DNA from: Ruminococcus sp. AF31-8BH
GTDB taxonomy: Bacteria > Bacillota > Clostridia > Lachnospirales > Lachnospiraceae
Direction of reading: 5' to 3'
Assembly: GCF_003460605.1 (NCBI RefSeq)
Contig: NZ_QTVN01000010.1
Location: forward strand, 126,501-190,500
DNA: 64,000 nt
The notes under the pieces were generated by a model. The model ran no database searches and was not told where the DNA came from. It saw only the letters and a program-made list of their open reading frames with translations. Numbering within the stretch: the stretch's first letter is position 1; every line of letters begins with the position of its first letter. Shown one piece after another: positions 8,920 through 19,305 of this stretch. Position numbers and translations under genes: made by a program.

Positions 8920-11862
8920 CTAGCGCGGCACCTCAACCATAATATATGCTTCTACTTTGTCTTCTTCTTTTACGTCGTTGAAATCCTGGAATACAAGACC
9001 GCACTCATATCCCGCACGAACTTCCTTGACATCATCTTTAAATCTCTTAAGGGAAGCCAGCTCGCCTTCGTAAATCTGGTCCTCTCCTCTGCTGATGCGG
9101 ACCTTGCAGCCTCTCTGGAAGGTACCGTCAAGCACATAGCTTCCTGCGATGGTTCCGACACCGGAAGCCTTGAACAGCTGACGAACCTCTGCATGGCCGA
9201 TTACCTTCTCCTCGAATACCGGATCCAGCATACCCTTCATGGCAGCTTCCACATCCTCGATTGCCTGGTAGATAACCTTGTACAGACGAAGGTCTACGCC
9301 CTCCTGCTCAGCAAGCTGCTTCGCTGTGGTATCCGGACGTACGTTAAATCCGATGATGATGGCATTTGAGGTAGCAGCAAGGCTGACATCGGACTCATTG
9401 ATGGCACCAACACCGCCATGGATCACTCTTACTACAACTTCCTCATTGGAAAGCTTCACAAGACTCTGCTTAACAGCCTCTACAGAACCCTGAACATCGG
9501 CTTTGACAATGATCGGAAGCTCTTTCAGATCGCTTGCCTGGATCTGGTCAAACAGATTATCCAGGGAAAGCTTGCCTTTGGTTTCCTCAAGAAGACGGTT
9601 CTTGTTCTCGGAAACAAATGCTGCTGCAAAGTTCTTTGCTTCTTTATCGTTCTCAAAGGACATGAGAACCTCACCTGCGTTTGGCACATCGCCAAGGCCA
9701 AGGATCTCTACCGGAGTAGACGGGCCAGCCTGTTTTACACGGCGTCCCTTATCATCCATCATGGCACGTACTTTACCGCTGCATGCGCCTGCTGCAATAA
9801 AATCTCCTACATGAAGGGTACCCTTCTGTACAAGGATGGTGGCAACCGGTCCTTTACCCTTATCCAGCTGAGCCTCAATGACAAGACCTCTTGCTGCACG
9901 GTTCGGGTTGGCTTTCAGCTCGGAAACCTCTGCAGTTAACAGGATCATCTCAAGAAGGTCATCGATTCCCTCACCAGTCTTTGCAGATACCGGTACGAAC
10001 GGGGTAGTTCCGCCCCAGTCTTCCGGAATCAGCTCATACTCGGAAAGCTCCTGTTTTACACGCTCGATGTTTGCGCTTGGCTTATCGATCTTGTTGATGG
10101 CAACGATGATCTCTACGCCAGCTGCCTTTGCATGGCTGATCGCCTCTACAGTCTGAGGCATGACACCATCGTCTGCTGCTACTACAAGGACTGCGATATC
10201 TGTGGAGTTTGCTCCACGCATACGCATGGCAGTAAATGCCTCATGTCCAGGTGTATCAAGGAAGGTGATCTTCTGGCCGTTGATGTCAACTACATAAGCA
10301 CCGATGTGCTGTGTGATTCCGCCGGCCTCGCCTCTTGTTACATTTGTCTTACGGATTGCATCCAGAAGGGAGGTTTTACCATGGTCAACATGACCCATAA
10401 CGCAGACTACAGGCGGTCTGGAAACCATTGTGGACTCATCTTCCTCTTCCTCTTTCAGAAGCTCCTCGATAACGTCTACCTTCTCCTCTTTCTCTGCAAT
10501 AATATCAAATCCAAGAGCGATCTCCTCTGCCTGCTCGAAATCGATCTCATGGTTTACAGTTACCATCTGGCCTTCCATAAACAACTTCTTCACGATTGCA
10601 GATGGCTGCATCTTCATAGCCTCAGCAAGCTCGCGGATGGTAAGCTTCTCCGGAATTGTGATCTCCTTGATCTCCGGCTTCTTCTCTTCCTGCTTTGGCT
10701 GCGGAGCTGGCTTCTGAAGGGCTTTCGGAATTCTGGACATCTGATTTCTTCCGCCCTGGTTCGGTCTGTGTCCGCCGCCTGAGGTCTTATCAAAATCTTT
10801 CTTCTTGTTCTTATTCTCTCTGTCGCGCTCACGCTTGCTGTCCTTGGATGTCTTGGTCAGCTCCGGTGTGAAGATGGCATCGGATCCTCCGCTTCTTCTT
10901 GCGCCGCCGGAACGCTGGCCGCCCTGGTGGTTCTGTCCGCCGAAGCGTCCCTCACTGCGTCCTTCGTCCTTGCCTCCGAAACGTCCCTGGCCGCCCTGTG
11001 GCCTTCCCTGGCCAAATCTGCCGCCATTTCCATTACGGTTGTCACGATTATCTCCCTGACGGAAATTACGTCCGTTTCCATCACCCTGACGCGGGCCTCT
11101 GTTCTGGGAATCGCCCTGTCTTGCAGGTCTTCCCTGGCCGTCACCGTTTCTGTTTCCGCGGAACTGTCCCTGGCCGCCCTGGGATCTTCCCTGACCGAAT
11201 CTGCCGCCGTTTCCGCCTCGGTTGTCACGGTTGTTGTCGCGGTTCTCTCCCTGACGGAAACCTCGTCCGCCCTGCTGGCCGTTTCTGTTATCAGAATTCT
11301 GGCCGCCCTGGCGTGATCCATTCTCATTTCTGTTCTGCTGGCCTGCCGGTTTTGCAGATGCTTCATTCTGCGCTTTGGCCGGCTGTGCATTCTGAGTCTT
11401 TGCAGGCTGCTCTGCCTTTGGTGCGCTTGCCTGTGCTACAGCTTTTGGAGCCTCAGTCTTAGCTGGTGCACTCTGGGCCTTTACAGGCTGCTCTGCCTTT
11501 GGTGCGCTTGTCTGTGCCACTGGCTTTGCAGGTGCTTCAGCTTTGGCTGGTGTGCCTGCCTGTGCTGCAGGACGGGCGCCCTGTGGACGGGCCTTCTTCT
11601 CTCCTGCCGGTTTCTTTCTGTTCTTTCCGCCGTCACTTGCATTCTGTGCATGGTATACGCGGATAATATTCTTTTTCTTCTTCGGTGCCTCTGCACCGTC
11701 GCCTTCTTTCTTTACTGATACTTTCTGCTCTTCTGTCTTAGGAGTCTCCAATGTTATTCCTTTCTCCTTTCCCGTATCTATCTCTTTTTTAGGTCTGTTT
11801 TTCTTATCTACTCGTTTTAATGGTCTTTCGTCCTGTGCAGACATGCTCCTTTTGATGGTCAT
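8920..11862 (-). CDS. infB: Translation initiation factor IF-2
   Basis: GTPase that brings fMet-tRNA to the 30S P site and promotes 50S joining. Start chosen at the ATG (MTIKRSMS) eight bases after AAGGGAGG, giving 980 aa. Order of parts: basic N-terminus; Ala/Pro/Lys repeats (about 105-175); a long Gly/Arg/Asn/Gln-rich stretch (about 180-325); IF2-N domain ([16 protein letters not shown] near 402); G domain with G1 GHVDHGKT (490-497), G3 DTPGH and G4 NKID; then domains II-IV. The catalytic half is conventional. The RG-rich linker is unusually long and internally duplicated. It follows ylxQ in the nusA operon. Confidence 0.97.
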   Translation of the reverse strand: MTIKRSMSAQDERPLKRVDKKNRPKKEIDTGKEKGITLETPKTEEQKVSVKKEGDGAEAPKKKKNIIRVYHAQNASDGGKNRKKPAGEKKARPQGARPAAQAGTPAKAEAPAKPVAQTSAPKAEQPVKAQSAPAKTEAPKAVAQASAPKAEQPAKTQNAQPAKAQNEASAKPAGQQNRNENGSRQGGQNSDNRNGQQGGRGFRQGENRDNNRDNRGGNGGRFGQGRSQGGQGQFRGNRNGDGQGRPARQGDSQNRGPRQGDGNGRNFRQGDNRDNRNGNGGRFGQGRPQGGQGRFGGKDEGRSEGRFGGQNHQGGQRSGGARRSGGSDAIFTPELTKTSKDSKRERDRENKNKKKDFDKTSGGGHRPNQGGRNQMSRIPKALQKPAPQPKQEEKKPEIKEITIPEKLTIRELAEAMKMQPSAIVKKLFMEGQMVTVNHEIDFEQAEEIALGFDIIAEKEEKVDVIEELLKEEEEDESTMVSRPPVVCVMGHVDHGKTSLLDAIRKTNVTRGEAGGITQHIGAYVVDINGQKITFLDTPGHEAFTAMRMRGANSTDIAVLVVAADDGVMPQTVEAISHAKAAGVEIIVAINKIDKPSANIERVKQELSEYELIPEDWGGTTPFVPVSAKTGEGIDDLLEMILLTAEVSELKANPNRAARGLVIEAQLDKGKGPVATILVQKGTLHVGDFIAAGACSGKVRAMMDDKGRRVKQAGPSTPVEILGLGDVPNAGEVLMSFENDKEAKNFAAAFVSENKNRLLEETKGKLSLDNLFDQIQASDLKELPIIVKADVQGSVEAVKQSLVKLSNEEVVVRVIHGGVGAINESDVSLAATSNAIIIGFNVRPDTTAKQLAEQEGVDLRLYKVIYQAIEDVEAAMKGMLDPVFEEKVIGHAEVRQLFKASGVGTIAGSYVLDGTFQRGCKVRISRGEDQIYEGELASLKRFKDDVKEVRAGYECGLVFQDFNDVKEEDKVEAYIMVEVPR

Positions 11863-11956
11863 CTGCCATGCCTCCCTTTCACCAGAATCCAAACTATTCA
11901 CCAGGAACTCTTAAAAGCATTCCCGGGAATACTTTTTCCTCTTTGGTGTCAGGTTT

Positions 11957-12277
11957 TCAGCACTCTCTGCCTTCTTTTCCCAGAACTTTCATGATAGCCT
12001 GTGCAAAATTGGCATCCTGCACGGCAAGGCTGGCACGAAATTCTTTGCCCATGGCATGGCCAAGGGCCTCTTTGTCAGAAAGGATGTATAAAGGCACTTC
12101 GTAGTAGGTACACATATTCCGGAACTTCTTCTTTGTATTCTCGGAAGAATCCCCTGCTACAATGGCCAGGTATCCTTTGCCTGTCTTCACGGATTTCTCG
12201 GTGGAAAATTCTCCGCTGACGGTTTTTCCCGCCTTCGTTGCCAGTCCGATCAGGGATAATGCTTTATTGTTCTCCAA
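11957..12277 (-). CDS. ylxQ: Ribosomal L7Ae/L30e/Gadd45-family protein (YlxQ)
   Basis: Small predicted RNA-binding protein of the L7Ae fold, probably binding kink-turn RNA on ribosomes; exact role unsettled. The 106-aa reading from a TTG start (ENNKALSLIGLATKAGKTVSG) matches the family N-terminus. AAGGAG lies ten bases before this TTG, whereas the ATG 30 bases further upstream would place that site inside the gene. It overlaps the ylxR end by 14 bp. Downstream is infB, the conserved Firmicutes order. Confidence 0.88.
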   Translation of the reverse strand: MENNKALSLIGLATKAGKTVSGEFSTEKSVKTGKGYLAIVAGDSSENTKKKFRNMCTYYEVPLYILSDKEALGHAMGKEFRASLAVQDANFAQAIMKVLGKEGREC

Positions 12278-12542
12278 TACTATCAAACTCCTTCTCAAGG
12301 CTTTCATAAACCTCTTCCGGAATAGACGCCTTCAAAGAACGCTCCAGTCCGTGGTTCTTTCTTGCTTTTTCCAGGCATTCCCGGGAAAAGCAGATGTAGG
12401 CTCCCCGACCGTTTTTCTTGCCTGTAACATCCAGAACGATCTCATCCTCAGCGGTTTTTAATACCCTGATCATTTCTTTTTTATTTTTCATTTCTCTGCA
12501 GCCAGTACACTGGCGCATGGGAATCTTATTCTTCGTCTTCAT
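12264..12542 (-). CDS. ylxR: YlxR family RNA-binding protein
   Basis: Small basic protein (92 aa) of the YlxR/RnpM family. Diagnostic features are PMRQCTGCREMKNKKEM near residues 8-24 and GRGAYICFSRECLEKA in the middle. A family member has been reported to bind RNase P RNA in Bacillus subtilis; transfer of that role is inference. Its start lies 17 bp inside the nusA 3' end with only a weak ribosome site, so translation is probably coupled to nusA. Confidence 0.9.
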   Translation of the reverse strand: MKTKNKIPMRQCTGCREMKNKKEMIRVLKTAEDEIVLDVTGKKNGRGAYICFSRECLEKARKNHGLERSLKASIPEEVYESLEKEFDSIGEQ

Positions 12543-13725
12543 TCTCTGCTGCGTCCTCAGTTACCTCAGACTCATCCTGGGCAGGAGCTTCTGCCTCCTC
12601 ATCTGCAGCTGCTTCTTCGGAGGCTTCCTCGTACTCATCCTCATCGTAGTACTCGTCATCTTCCTCATCATAATCATAGAAGTCGCCGGATTCTCTTGCC
12701 TGAGTCTCACTCTTGATATCAATCTTAAAGCCTGTCAGGCGGGCTGCAAGGCGGGCATTCTGTCCTTCCTTGCCGATTGCAAGGGAAAGCTGGTAATCCG
12801 GTACTACAACCAGTGCAGTCTTCTCATCCGGATCCGCCATAACAGCGATTACCTTCGCCGGGCTTAATGCGTTCTCAATGAGAATGGCCGGGTTCTCATC
12901 CCAGTTGATGATGTCGATCTTCTCGCCGCGAAGCTCGTTTACGATGGCGCTGACACGGGCTCCGTTTACACCAACGCATGCTCCAACCGGATCTACGTCA
13001 GGATCGTTGCTCCATACAGCAAGCTTGGTACGGGATCCAGCCTCACGTGCAATGCTCTTGATCTCAACAGTTCCGTCCTTTACCTCTGCTACTTCGGATT
13101 CAAAAAGACGTTTTACAAGGCCCGGATGTGTTCTGGATACCAGGATGCGCGGTCCTTTCGGGGTATCCTTCACTTCCAGAATGTACACTTTGATTCTCTC
13201 AGTAGGCTTGAAGGTCTCACCCTTTACCTGCTCGTTCTCACCAAGGATAGCGTCTGCTTTTCCAAGGTTTACGCTCACATTGTGTCCAACCACACGCTGC
13301 ACGATACCGGTTACAACCTCTTTCTCATTGCCGTGGTACTGGTCAAAGAGAACCTTGCGCTCTTCCTCGCGGATCTTCTGAAGGATAACGTTCTTCGCAT
13401 TCTGTGTGGCGATACGGCCGAATTTGTCAGAATGGATCGGAACCTTAATAATGTCGCCGATCTCAGCATTGGTGTTCTGCTTCTGTGCTTCCACCAGGGA
13501 AATCTCTTCTGCAGGATCGTCTACAAACTCCACAACGGTACGGTCTGCAAATACGCTGAAATCACCGGTCTCTCTGTTGATGGTTACGTGTACATTGTCA
13601 GCTTTTCCAAAATGATTCTTGTATGCCTGGATCAGGGACTGCTCAATGGCATCCAGCAGAGTTTCCTTGCTGATGTTTTTGTCGCGTTCCAGTTCATCCA
13701 GAGCACCCATTAACTCCTTGTTCAT
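12526..13725 (-). CDS. nusA: Transcription termination/antitermination factor NusA
   Basis: RNA polymerase-binding elongation factor that stimulates pausing and intrinsic termination. Parts in order: N-terminal polymerase-binding domain (to about 125), S1 domain ([19 protein letters not shown] near 137), then two KH domains ([32 protein letters not shown]). The last 50 residues are a very acidic D/E/Y/A tail with no counterpart in the shortest NusA proteins. Length 399 aa. It lies between rimP and ylxR. A hairpin in the operon leader is a plausible target for NusA autoregulation. Confidence 0.96.
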   Translation of the reverse strand: MNKELMGALDELERDKNISKETLLDAIEQSLIQAYKNHFGKADNVHVTINRETGDFSVFADRTVVEFVDDPAEEISLVEAQKQNTNAEIGDIIKVPIHSDKFGRIATQNAKNVILQKIREEERKVLFDQYHGNEKEVVTGIVQRVVGHNVSVNLGKADAILGENEQVKGETFKPTERIKVYILEVKDTPKGPRILVSRTHPGLVKRLFESEVAEVKDGTVEIKSIAREAGSRTKLAVWSNDPDVDPVGACVGVNGARVSAIVNELRGEKIDIINWDENPAILIENALSPAKVIAVMADPDEKTALVVVPDYQLSLAIGKEGQNARLAARLTGFKIDIKSETQARESGDFYDYDEEDDEYYDEDEYEEASEEAAADEEAEAPAQDESEVTEDAAENEDEE

Positions 13726-13796
13726 TTTTCTTATTTCCTCCTTTTTGCTTTCCAGTTTAATCGCTCATCAGACTGCCGCAAAAGCGACAGGTCCTT

Positions 13797-14261
13797 TTAG
13801 AAATCAATTGCCAGACGTACCAGTGCAATGTCCTTCTTGTCAAAGGTGCGGGGAGTTCCTTCCTCGTCGATGGTCACACTGTTATTATCATATGCTGCTA
13901 GTTCACCGCAAAATTCTTTTTGCTTTTCGATTGGCCGGTAGGTTCTGATTTCTACCAGTTTGCCAATGCTTCTGGCAAAATCCTTTTCTTTCTTCAGCGG
14001 TCTGTCAAGTCCCGGAGAGCTGATCTCCATAATGTAGCTGTCTTCGATGAAATCATCCTCGTCCAGCTTGTCGCTGAAAGCTCTGCTTACTGTCTCGCAG
14101 TCATTCACTGTGATTCCGCCGGGTTTGTCAATGTAGCCTCGCAGGTACCAGGTTCCTGCTTTCTTCACATATTCTACATCGACCAACTCGAATCCGTTGC
14201 TCTCAACGATGGGTGCCAGCATTGCTTCTGCTTTCTGTTCGTACTCTTCTTTTCTGCTCAT
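13797..14261 (-). CDS. rimP: Ribosome maturation factor RimP
   Basis: 30S assembly factor acting on the head region with S19. The start at MSRKEEYEQKAE is set by GCAGGTGGG five bases upstream, giving 154 aa, the usual length; upstream in-frame codons lack a site. Recognisable motifs are GFELVDVEYVKKAGTWYLR, DKPGGITVNDCE and EISSPGLDRPLKK. First gene of the nusA-infB operon, with its own promoter. Confidence 0.94.
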   Translation of the reverse strand: MSRKEEYEQKAEAMLAPIVESNGFELVDVEYVKKAGTWYLRGYIDKPGGITVNDCETVSRAFSDKLDEDDFIEDSYIMEISSPGLDRPLKKEKDFARSIGKLVEIRTYRPIEKQKEFCGELAAYDNNSVTIDEEGTPRTFDKKDIALVRLAIDF

Positions 14262-14309
14262 TTTTCCCACCTGCCTTTCCATGTCAGTGGCTGTAGCCCG
14301 CAGCAAACA

Positions 14310-14321
14310 TTACTGTTCACT
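14310..14321 (-). repeat. Remnant of MITE terminal inverted repeat in rimP leader
   Basis: TTACTGTTCACT matches 12 of the 13 bases of the terminal repeat of the inserted element at 36165-36508. The following 30 bp are recognisably similar to that element's interior (a GTAAC/ATAAC string, then TTCGTG..GCACAG). No second end is seen here. Confidence 0.5.
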
Positions 14322-14370
14322 CCTGACCAGTAACGCTTTTCGTGCCGCACAGCGATCCTTATCAGCAAAA

Positions 14371-14392
14371 GGAGTGGGCTCACGCCCACTCC
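14371..14392 (-). terminator. Leader terminator/attenuator upstream of rimP
   Basis: GGAGTGGGC-gtga-GCCCACTCC followed by only four T on the minus strand. It lies downstream of the rimP promoter, so it can end parC transcripts and also attenuate rimP-nusA transcripts. Confidence 0.65.
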
Positions 14393-14418
14393 TCTGTCAA
14401 CAAGTTCTGATTTTCTTC

Positions 14419-14447
14419 ATTCTAACACCTTTATATCCAAATTGCAA
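14419..14447 (-). promoter_or_regulatory. Sigma-A promoter for the rimP-nusA-infB operon
   Basis: Minus strand TTGCAA, 17-bp spacer, TAGAAT, beginning ten bases past the parC stop. Confidence 0.8.
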
Positions 14448-14456
14448 GGGCTATTT

Positions 14457-16703
14457 TCAAATTCTGGGTTTTGTGCCCTTGGTGTCACGCTTGGCAAGCT
14501 TTACCTTATTCAGAGAGTAAGGCTTGTCGTGATAGGTGATGGTGTATTCCTGGCGGGGCTCGATGAGGTAAGCGTGCTCCAGCACATCCCCTTCTGCAAG
14601 CTTCATGCCTCTTACACCCACGGAGGTTTTCTTCATTGCAGATACATCGTTTTTCAGAATGCGAAGGAAATAGCCGCCCTGGCTCTGGAAAACGATCTGC
14701 TCCATCTCATCTGCAGGTCCTACAAAGATCAGCGCATCCTCTTCCCCAAGCTTTGTGGAAGCAATGGTTCTCTTGGAAACATCAAACTCGCTTCCAGCCA
14801 CAAGCTTGCACATGGAAGTCTTTGTGACAAACAGAAGGCTGGAAAGCTTCACCTGTCCCACAGGGACCACATAAAGGATCTGCTCCTGGGTGCTGTCATA
14901 GTTGCTCAGATTATCAACCGGAGTTCCCTTATCCCGGAAGCGTACCAGCGGAATATCCACAACCTTAATGGAATGCATCCGACCCATATCTGTGAAAATA
15001 CAGATCTTATCTGTATTCATGCAGGTAAATACGAATTTGTTCTCTGCATGGGCTGCCTCTTTGTTGCGCTCATAGGCATTCCTGTCAATAACACGCATAT
15101 AGCCGAAGCGGTCCATAAGGAAGCAGACTTCTGTCTCTTCCATTTTCTTCTCTTCGTATACAGCTTCCTCTGCGTTCTCAATAACGGTGCGTCTCTTTGT
15201 GCCATACTCTTTTTTGATTCCATCCAGTTCCTCGATGATCACATTGCACATGGAATCATAGTTGTTCAGAATATCTTCATAAGAAGCAATGTTCTTCATG
15301 GTCTGATCATACTCCGCCTGAAGCGCTTCAATCTCCAGTCCGATAAGACGGTACAGACGCATCTCCAGAATGGCAGTTGCCTGGTTCTCTGTAAATTTCA
15401 GATTCTTCGCAGCCTTCTCGCTTGCCTTGGACTTGAATTTGATTCCCTCTGTGATGCCCTCCACCAGGCATTTCTTTACCTGCTCCCGGTTCTTGCTTCC
15501 ACGAAGGATTTCGATGATCAGGTCGATCACATCGCAGGCCTTGATTAGACCTTCCTGAATCTCTTTTTTCTCCAGTTCTTTCCCAAGAAGGGTTTTGTAT
15601 TTGCGGGTGGTTACCTCAAACACAAAATCCACATGATGCTCGATGATCTGCTTCAGGCTTAATGTCTCCGGCCGGCCGTTTGCAACAGCCAGCATGTTTA
15701 CCCCGAAGGTATCCTCAAGTCTGGTTTTCTTGTAGAGCATGTTGGTAAGGTTCTCTACATCTGCGTCCCTTTTCAGTTCCAGCACAATGCGGATTCCCTC
15801 TTTGGAGGACTGGTTGGAAATATCCACAATATCTGTAGTTTTCTTAGTCTCCACAAGGGATGCCACATCATTTAAGAATTTTCCAATGTTGGCTCCGATC
15901 ATGGTATAAGGGATCTCGGTGATCACCAGCTGCTGGCGGCCGCCCTTTAATTTCTCCACTTCTACTTTTCCGCGAAGACGGAGCTTGCCGGAACCGGTCT
16001 CGTAAATATTCAGAAGGTCGTCCTTATTGACCACAAGGCCTCCTGTTGGGAAATCCGGTCCCTTCAGATAACGCATCAGGCCTTTGACGCTGATGTCATT
16101 ATTCTTGATGTAAGCTTTCACCGCATCCACAACCTCTCCCAGATTGTGAGGGGGAATGCTGGTTGCCATACCAACTGCAATGCCGTCTGCTCCGTTTACC
16201 AGAAGATTGGGAACCTTTACCGGAAGCACCACAGGCTCCTTCTCTGTCTCATCGAAGTTTGGCATAAAGTCTACCACGTTTTTGTCCAGATCAGCCAAAA
16301 AAACCTCCTGGGTCAGCTTCTCCAGCCTTGCTTCTGTATATCGCATGGCAGCGGCACCGTCGCCTTCAATAGAGCCGAAGTTTCCGTGGCCGTCTACCAG
16401 GATCTTGCCTTTCTTAAAATCCTGGGCCATCACCACCAGTGCCTCGTAAATAGAGCTGTCGCCGTGTGGATGATATTTACCCATGGTATCTCCCACAATA
16501 CGGGCGCATTTACGGTAGGGTCGGTCATAACGGATTCCAAGCTCATACATATCATACAGGGTTCTTCTCTGTACCGGCTTCAGGCCGTCCCGCACATCCG
16601 GAAGTGCCCTGGAAATGATAACGCTCATGGCATAATCAATATAGGATTTCTGCATCACGTCCGCATAGTCCGTGGCAATTACATTTTCCTGTTTTGTTTC
16701 CAT
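14457..16703 (-). CDS. parC: DNA topoisomerase IV subunit A (ParC-type)
   Basis: Breaks and rejoins DNA for decatenation and relaxation with ParE. The 748-aa product has the catalytic Tyr at 122 in [26 protein letters not shown] before it is ParC-like, and the C-terminal beta-pinwheel lacks the GyrA box QRRGGKG, so I call topo IV rather than gyrase. The quinolone region keeps susceptible-type residues (HGDSSIYE, Ser83 and Glu87 in gyrase-like alignment). parE is directly upstream with 61 bp between. Some annotators would label this a second gyrA. Confidence 0.8.
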   Translation of the reverse strand: METKQENVIATDYADVMQKSYIDYAMSVIISRALPDVRDGLKPVQRRTLYDMYELGIRYDRPYRKCARIVGDTMGKYHPHGDSSIYEALVVMAQDFKKGKILVDGHGNFGSIEGDGAAAMRYTEARLEKLTQEVFLADLDKNVVDFMPNFDETEKEPVVLPVKVPNLLVNGADGIAVGMATSIPPHNLGEVVDAVKAYIKNNDISVKGLMRYLKGPDFPTGGLVVNKDDLLNIYETGSGKLRLRGKVEVEKLKGGRQQLVITEIPYTMIGANIGKFLNDVASLVETKKTTDIVDISNQSSKEGIRIVLELKRDADVENLTNMLYKKTRLEDTFGVNMLAVANGRPETLSLKQIIEHHVDFVFEVTTRKYKTLLGKELEKKEIQEGLIKACDVIDLIIEILRGSKNREQVKKCLVEGITEGIKFKSKASEKAAKNLKFTENQATAILEMRLYRLIGLEIEALQAEYDQTMKNIASYEDILNNYDSMCNVIIEELDGIKKEYGTKRRTVIENAEEAVYEEKKMEETEVCFLMDRFGYMRVIDRNAYERNKEAAHAENKFVFTCMNTDKICIFTDMGRMHSIKVVDIPLVRFRDKGTPVDNLSNYDSTQEQILYVVPVGQVKLSSLLFVTKTSMCKLVAGSEFDVSKRTIASTKLGEEDALIFVGPADEMEQIVFQSQGGYFLRILKNDVSAMKKTSVGVRGMKLAEGDVLEHAYLIEPRQEYTITYHDKPYSLNKVKLAKRDTKGTKPRI

Positions 16704-16764
16704 CGCTTATATTCCTCTCTGATGCAGCCTGCAGGCATTTTGGGCCTCCCAGGCGTGCGCTTCT

Positions 16765-18690
16765 TTATATATCCAGTTCTGCGTCTGTGGCATGCTCATA
16801 AATAAATGCTTTTCGCGGCGGTACATCGCTTCCCATAAGAATCTCTGTAACGCTGGATGCCATACGGGCATCCTCAATTTCCACACGCTTCATTCTTCTG
16901 GTCTCTGGGTTCAGTGTGGTCTCCCAGAGCTGCTGGGCATCCATCTCTCCAAGACCTTTGTATCTCTGAAGGGTAAAGCTTCCCGGCTTGTGGCTGCGGC
17001 GGTATTTTTCCAGCGCCTTGTCATCGTACAGGTACTCCTCCGCGCCCTTCTTTGGCATAACCTTGTAAAGAGGCGGCATAGCAATATAGACATGTCCCTC
17101 ATAGATCAGCTCCGGCATAAACCGGTAGAACAAAGTCAGAAGAAGGGTGGAAATATGGGCACCGTCCACGTCCGCATCTGCCATGATCACGATCTTGTCA
17201 TAGCGAAGCTTGGTGATATCAAAGTCATTTCCGTATCCTTCGGAAAATCCGCATCCAAAGGCATTGATCATGGTCTTGATCTCCGCATTGGCCAGCACCT
17301 TGTCAATGGTTGCCTTCTCAACATTCAGGATTTTTCCCCTAATGGGAAGGATGGCCTGGTAGTTACGGTCTCTGGCTGTTTTGGCGGAGCCGCCTGCGGA
17401 ATCTCCCTCTACAATGAAAATCTCGCAAAGGGAAGGATCCTTTTTCTCACAGTTGGCCAGCTTGCCGTTGGAGTCGAAAGAATATTTCTGCTTGGTGAGA
17501 AGATTGGTCTTGGCACGCTCCTCTGTTTTGCGGATCTTGGCAGCCTTCTCTGCGCAGGACAAAATGGTCTTAAGGGTTTCCAGATTACGGTCGAAATAAA
17601 GCACCAGCTGCTCTGACATCACTTTTCCTGTTGCACGGGCAGCGTCCTGGTTGTCAAGCTTGGTCTTGGTCTGTCCCTCAAAGCGGGGTTCCGGGTGCTT
17701 GATGGAAACTACGGCAGTCATCCCGTTACGGATATCCGCACCTGTAAAGTTGGCATCTTTTTCCTTCAGGACGCCGATCTCACGGGCGTAACTGTTCATA
17801 ACGGTGGTAAAGGTTGTCTTAAATCCAGTAAGATGGGTGCCGCCCTCTGCATTGTAAATATTGTTGCAAAAGCCCAGTACATTCTCACGGAATTCATTGG
17901 TGTACTGAAATGCAGCTTCCACCTGGATTCCGTCCGCTTCCCCTTTCAGGTACACTGGCTCGTGAAGAGCTTCTGAATTATGGTTCAGATCTTTAATATA
18001 GCCTACGATTCCATCCGGCTCATGATAAGTAATGTCCTCCGGCGTGTCCCCGCGAAGATCCATAAAATGGATGGTCAGCTCCGGGTTCAGGTAAGCAGTC
18101 TCATGAAGACGGCTTTTTACCTCTGTGGAGGAAAATCTTGTTTTCTCAAAAATCTCCGGGTCCGGAAGGAAATTGACGCAGGTTCCGGTCTGTCTGGTTC
18201 TGGAAAGCTTGGGGAGAAGTCCCTCCTCCAGCTCGATGGTCGGAACGCCTCTCTCATAGTGGTCGTGATGCACATAGCCGTCACGGCTGATCTTAATGTC
18301 AAGATAGGTAGACAGGGCGTTTACAACAGAAGATCCAACGCCGTGAAGACCGCCGCTTGTCTTGTATGCAGAATTGTCGAATTTGCCTCCAGCGTGAAGC
18401 GTGGTAAATACAAGACGCTCTGCGGATACGCCTTTTGCATGCATATCAACAGGGATTCCTCGTCCGTTATCCTTTACGGTACAGGAGCCGTCCTTCTCCA
18501 GGGTTACTTCTATATTGGAGCAGTAACCAGCCAGATGCTCATCTACCGCATTGTCCACAATCTCATAAATCAGATGGTTCAGACCCTTCCGGGATACACT
18601 TCCGATGTACATTCCCGGACGTTTCCGGACAGCCTCCAGTCCTTCCAGGACGGAAATACTCCCCGCGTCGTAAGTGTCTTTCTTTGCCAT
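16765..18690 (-). CDS. parE: DNA topoisomerase IV subunit B (ParE-type)
   Basis: ATPase subunit of the type IIA topoisomerase. GHKL ATPase motifs are visible (EIVDNAVDEHLAGYC, DNGRGIPVD, GGLHGVGSSVVNALS). They are followed by the transducer domain, then TOPRIM with EGDSAGGSAKTARD and DADVDGAHI, and the C-terminal RYKGLGEMDAQQLWETT. Length 641 aa. KTARDRNYQAILP instead of the gyrase-like KQGRDRRFQAILP supports ParE. It has its own promoter and a 150-nt leader containing a terminator-like hairpin. Confidence 0.82.
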   Translation of the reverse strand: MAKKDTYDAGSISVLEGLEAVRKRPGMYIGSVSRKGLNHLIYEIVDNAVDEHLAGYCSNIEVTLEKDGSCTVKDNGRGIPVDMHAKGVSAERLVFTTLHAGGKFDNSAYKTSGGLHGVGSSVVNALSTYLDIKISRDGYVHHDHYERGVPTIELEEGLLPKLSRTRQTGTCVNFLPDPEIFEKTRFSSTEVKSRLHETAYLNPELTIHFMDLRGDTPEDITYHEPDGIVGYIKDLNHNSEALHEPVYLKGEADGIQVEAAFQYTNEFRENVLGFCNNIYNAEGGTHLTGFKTTFTTVMNSYAREIGVLKEKDANFTGADIRNGMTAVVSIKHPEPRFEGQTKTKLDNQDAARATGKVMSEQLVLYFDRNLETLKTILSCAEKAAKIRKTEERAKTNLLTKQKYSFDSNGKLANCEKKDPSLCEIFIVEGDSAGGSAKTARDRNYQAILPIRGKILNVEKATIDKVLANAEIKTMINAFGCGFSEGYGNDFDITKLRYDKIVIMADADVDGAHISTLLLTLFYRFMPELIYEGHVYIAMPPLYKVMPKKGAEEYLYDDKALEKYRRSHKPGSFTLQRYKGLGEMDAQQLWETTLNPETRRMKRVEIEDARMASSVTEILMGSDVPPRKAFIYEHATDAELDI

Positions 18691-18787
18691 GGTGTTATTT
18701 CCTTTCTTTGCTTTGACAGCATAGATTTCAAATTAGGGACAAAAGACCTTTGGCCCCTGATATCATCATCATTTCAATGGTTATGAA

Positions 18788-18813
18788 AAGCGGACACAAC
18801 TGTCCGCTTCTTC
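18788..18813 (-). terminator. Terminator-like hairpin in parE leader
   Basis: AAGCGGACA/TGTCCGCTT perfect 9-bp stem with a 4-nt loop; the minus-strand exit is TTTTC. No minus-strand gene lies upstream, so it can only act on the parE transcript. Confidence 0.5.
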
Positions 18814-18846
18814 TGGTCTTATCTTATGTTCAAACATTCGTTCTAT

Positions 18847-18876
18847 ATAATACCCCACTTTATGGTAATTTTGCAA
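18847..18876 (-). promoter_or_regulatory. Sigma-A promoter for parE-parC
   Basis: Minus strand TTGCAA, 18-bp spacer, TATTAT. The rest of the roughly 375-bp gene-free stretch 18691-19065 holds the parE leader hairpin, an AT-rich tract (18880-19015) and the tRNA-Glu promoter; I see no gene in it. Confidence 0.65.
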
Positions 18877-19018
18877 GCAGAAAATTTTCCAGGCCGCCCA
18901 CAGTGCTTTTTTGTCTTTTGAAAGAAATTTTTGAAAAATTTTTGTGCCCGGAAACCCGCATGTTTCCCGGGTTTTTTCGTAGTTTTTGAAAAAATTTAAA
19001 AAAATTTGAAAAAAGTAC

Positions 19019-19047
19019 TTGCATTCTTCCGGAAAGTAGGCTATACT
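19019..19047 (+). promoter_or_regulatory. Sigma-A promoter for the tRNA-Glu array
   Basis: TTGCAT, 17-bp spacer, TATACT, 18 bp before the first tRNA. Confidence 0.8.
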
Positions 19048-19065
19048 ATGCAAGTCGGTTGACAA

Positions 19066-19137
19066 GGCCAGTTGGTCAAGGGGTTAAGACGTCGCCCTCT
19101 CACGGCGAAAACACGAGTTCGATTCTCGTACTGGCTG
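19066..19137 (+). tRNA. tRNA-Glu (CTC), copy 1
   Basis: 72-nt cloverleaf: acceptor GGCCAGT/ACTGGCT (one G-U pair), anticodon stem TCGCC/GGCGA with loop CTCTCAC giving anticodon CTC, T stem ACGAG/CTCGT. CCA is not encoded. Confidence 0.92.
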
Positions 19138-19185
19138 CTTTATTTTCCGACAAATTGATACAGATGTTAAGCAAACCGCTTACAT

Positions 19186-19257
19186 GGCCAGTTGGTCAAG
19201 GGGTTAAGACGTCGCCCTCTCACGGCGAAAACACGAGTTCGATTCTCGTACTGGCTG
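19186..19257 (+). tRNA. tRNA-Glu (CTC), copy 2
   Basis: Identical to copy 1, exactly 120 bp downstream. The spacer between copies is also repeated, so the array is a 120-bp tandem duplication. Confidence 0.92.
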
Positions 19258-19305
19258 CTTTATTTTCCGACAAATTGATACAGATGTTAAGTAAACCGCT
19301 TACAT

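Noticed and set aside
14457..18690. Calling the type II topoisomerase pair gyrA/gyrB
   Set aside because: The A subunit lacks the GyrA box and both subunits have ParC/ParE-like motif variants; gyrase usually sits near oriC with dnaA, which is not here.
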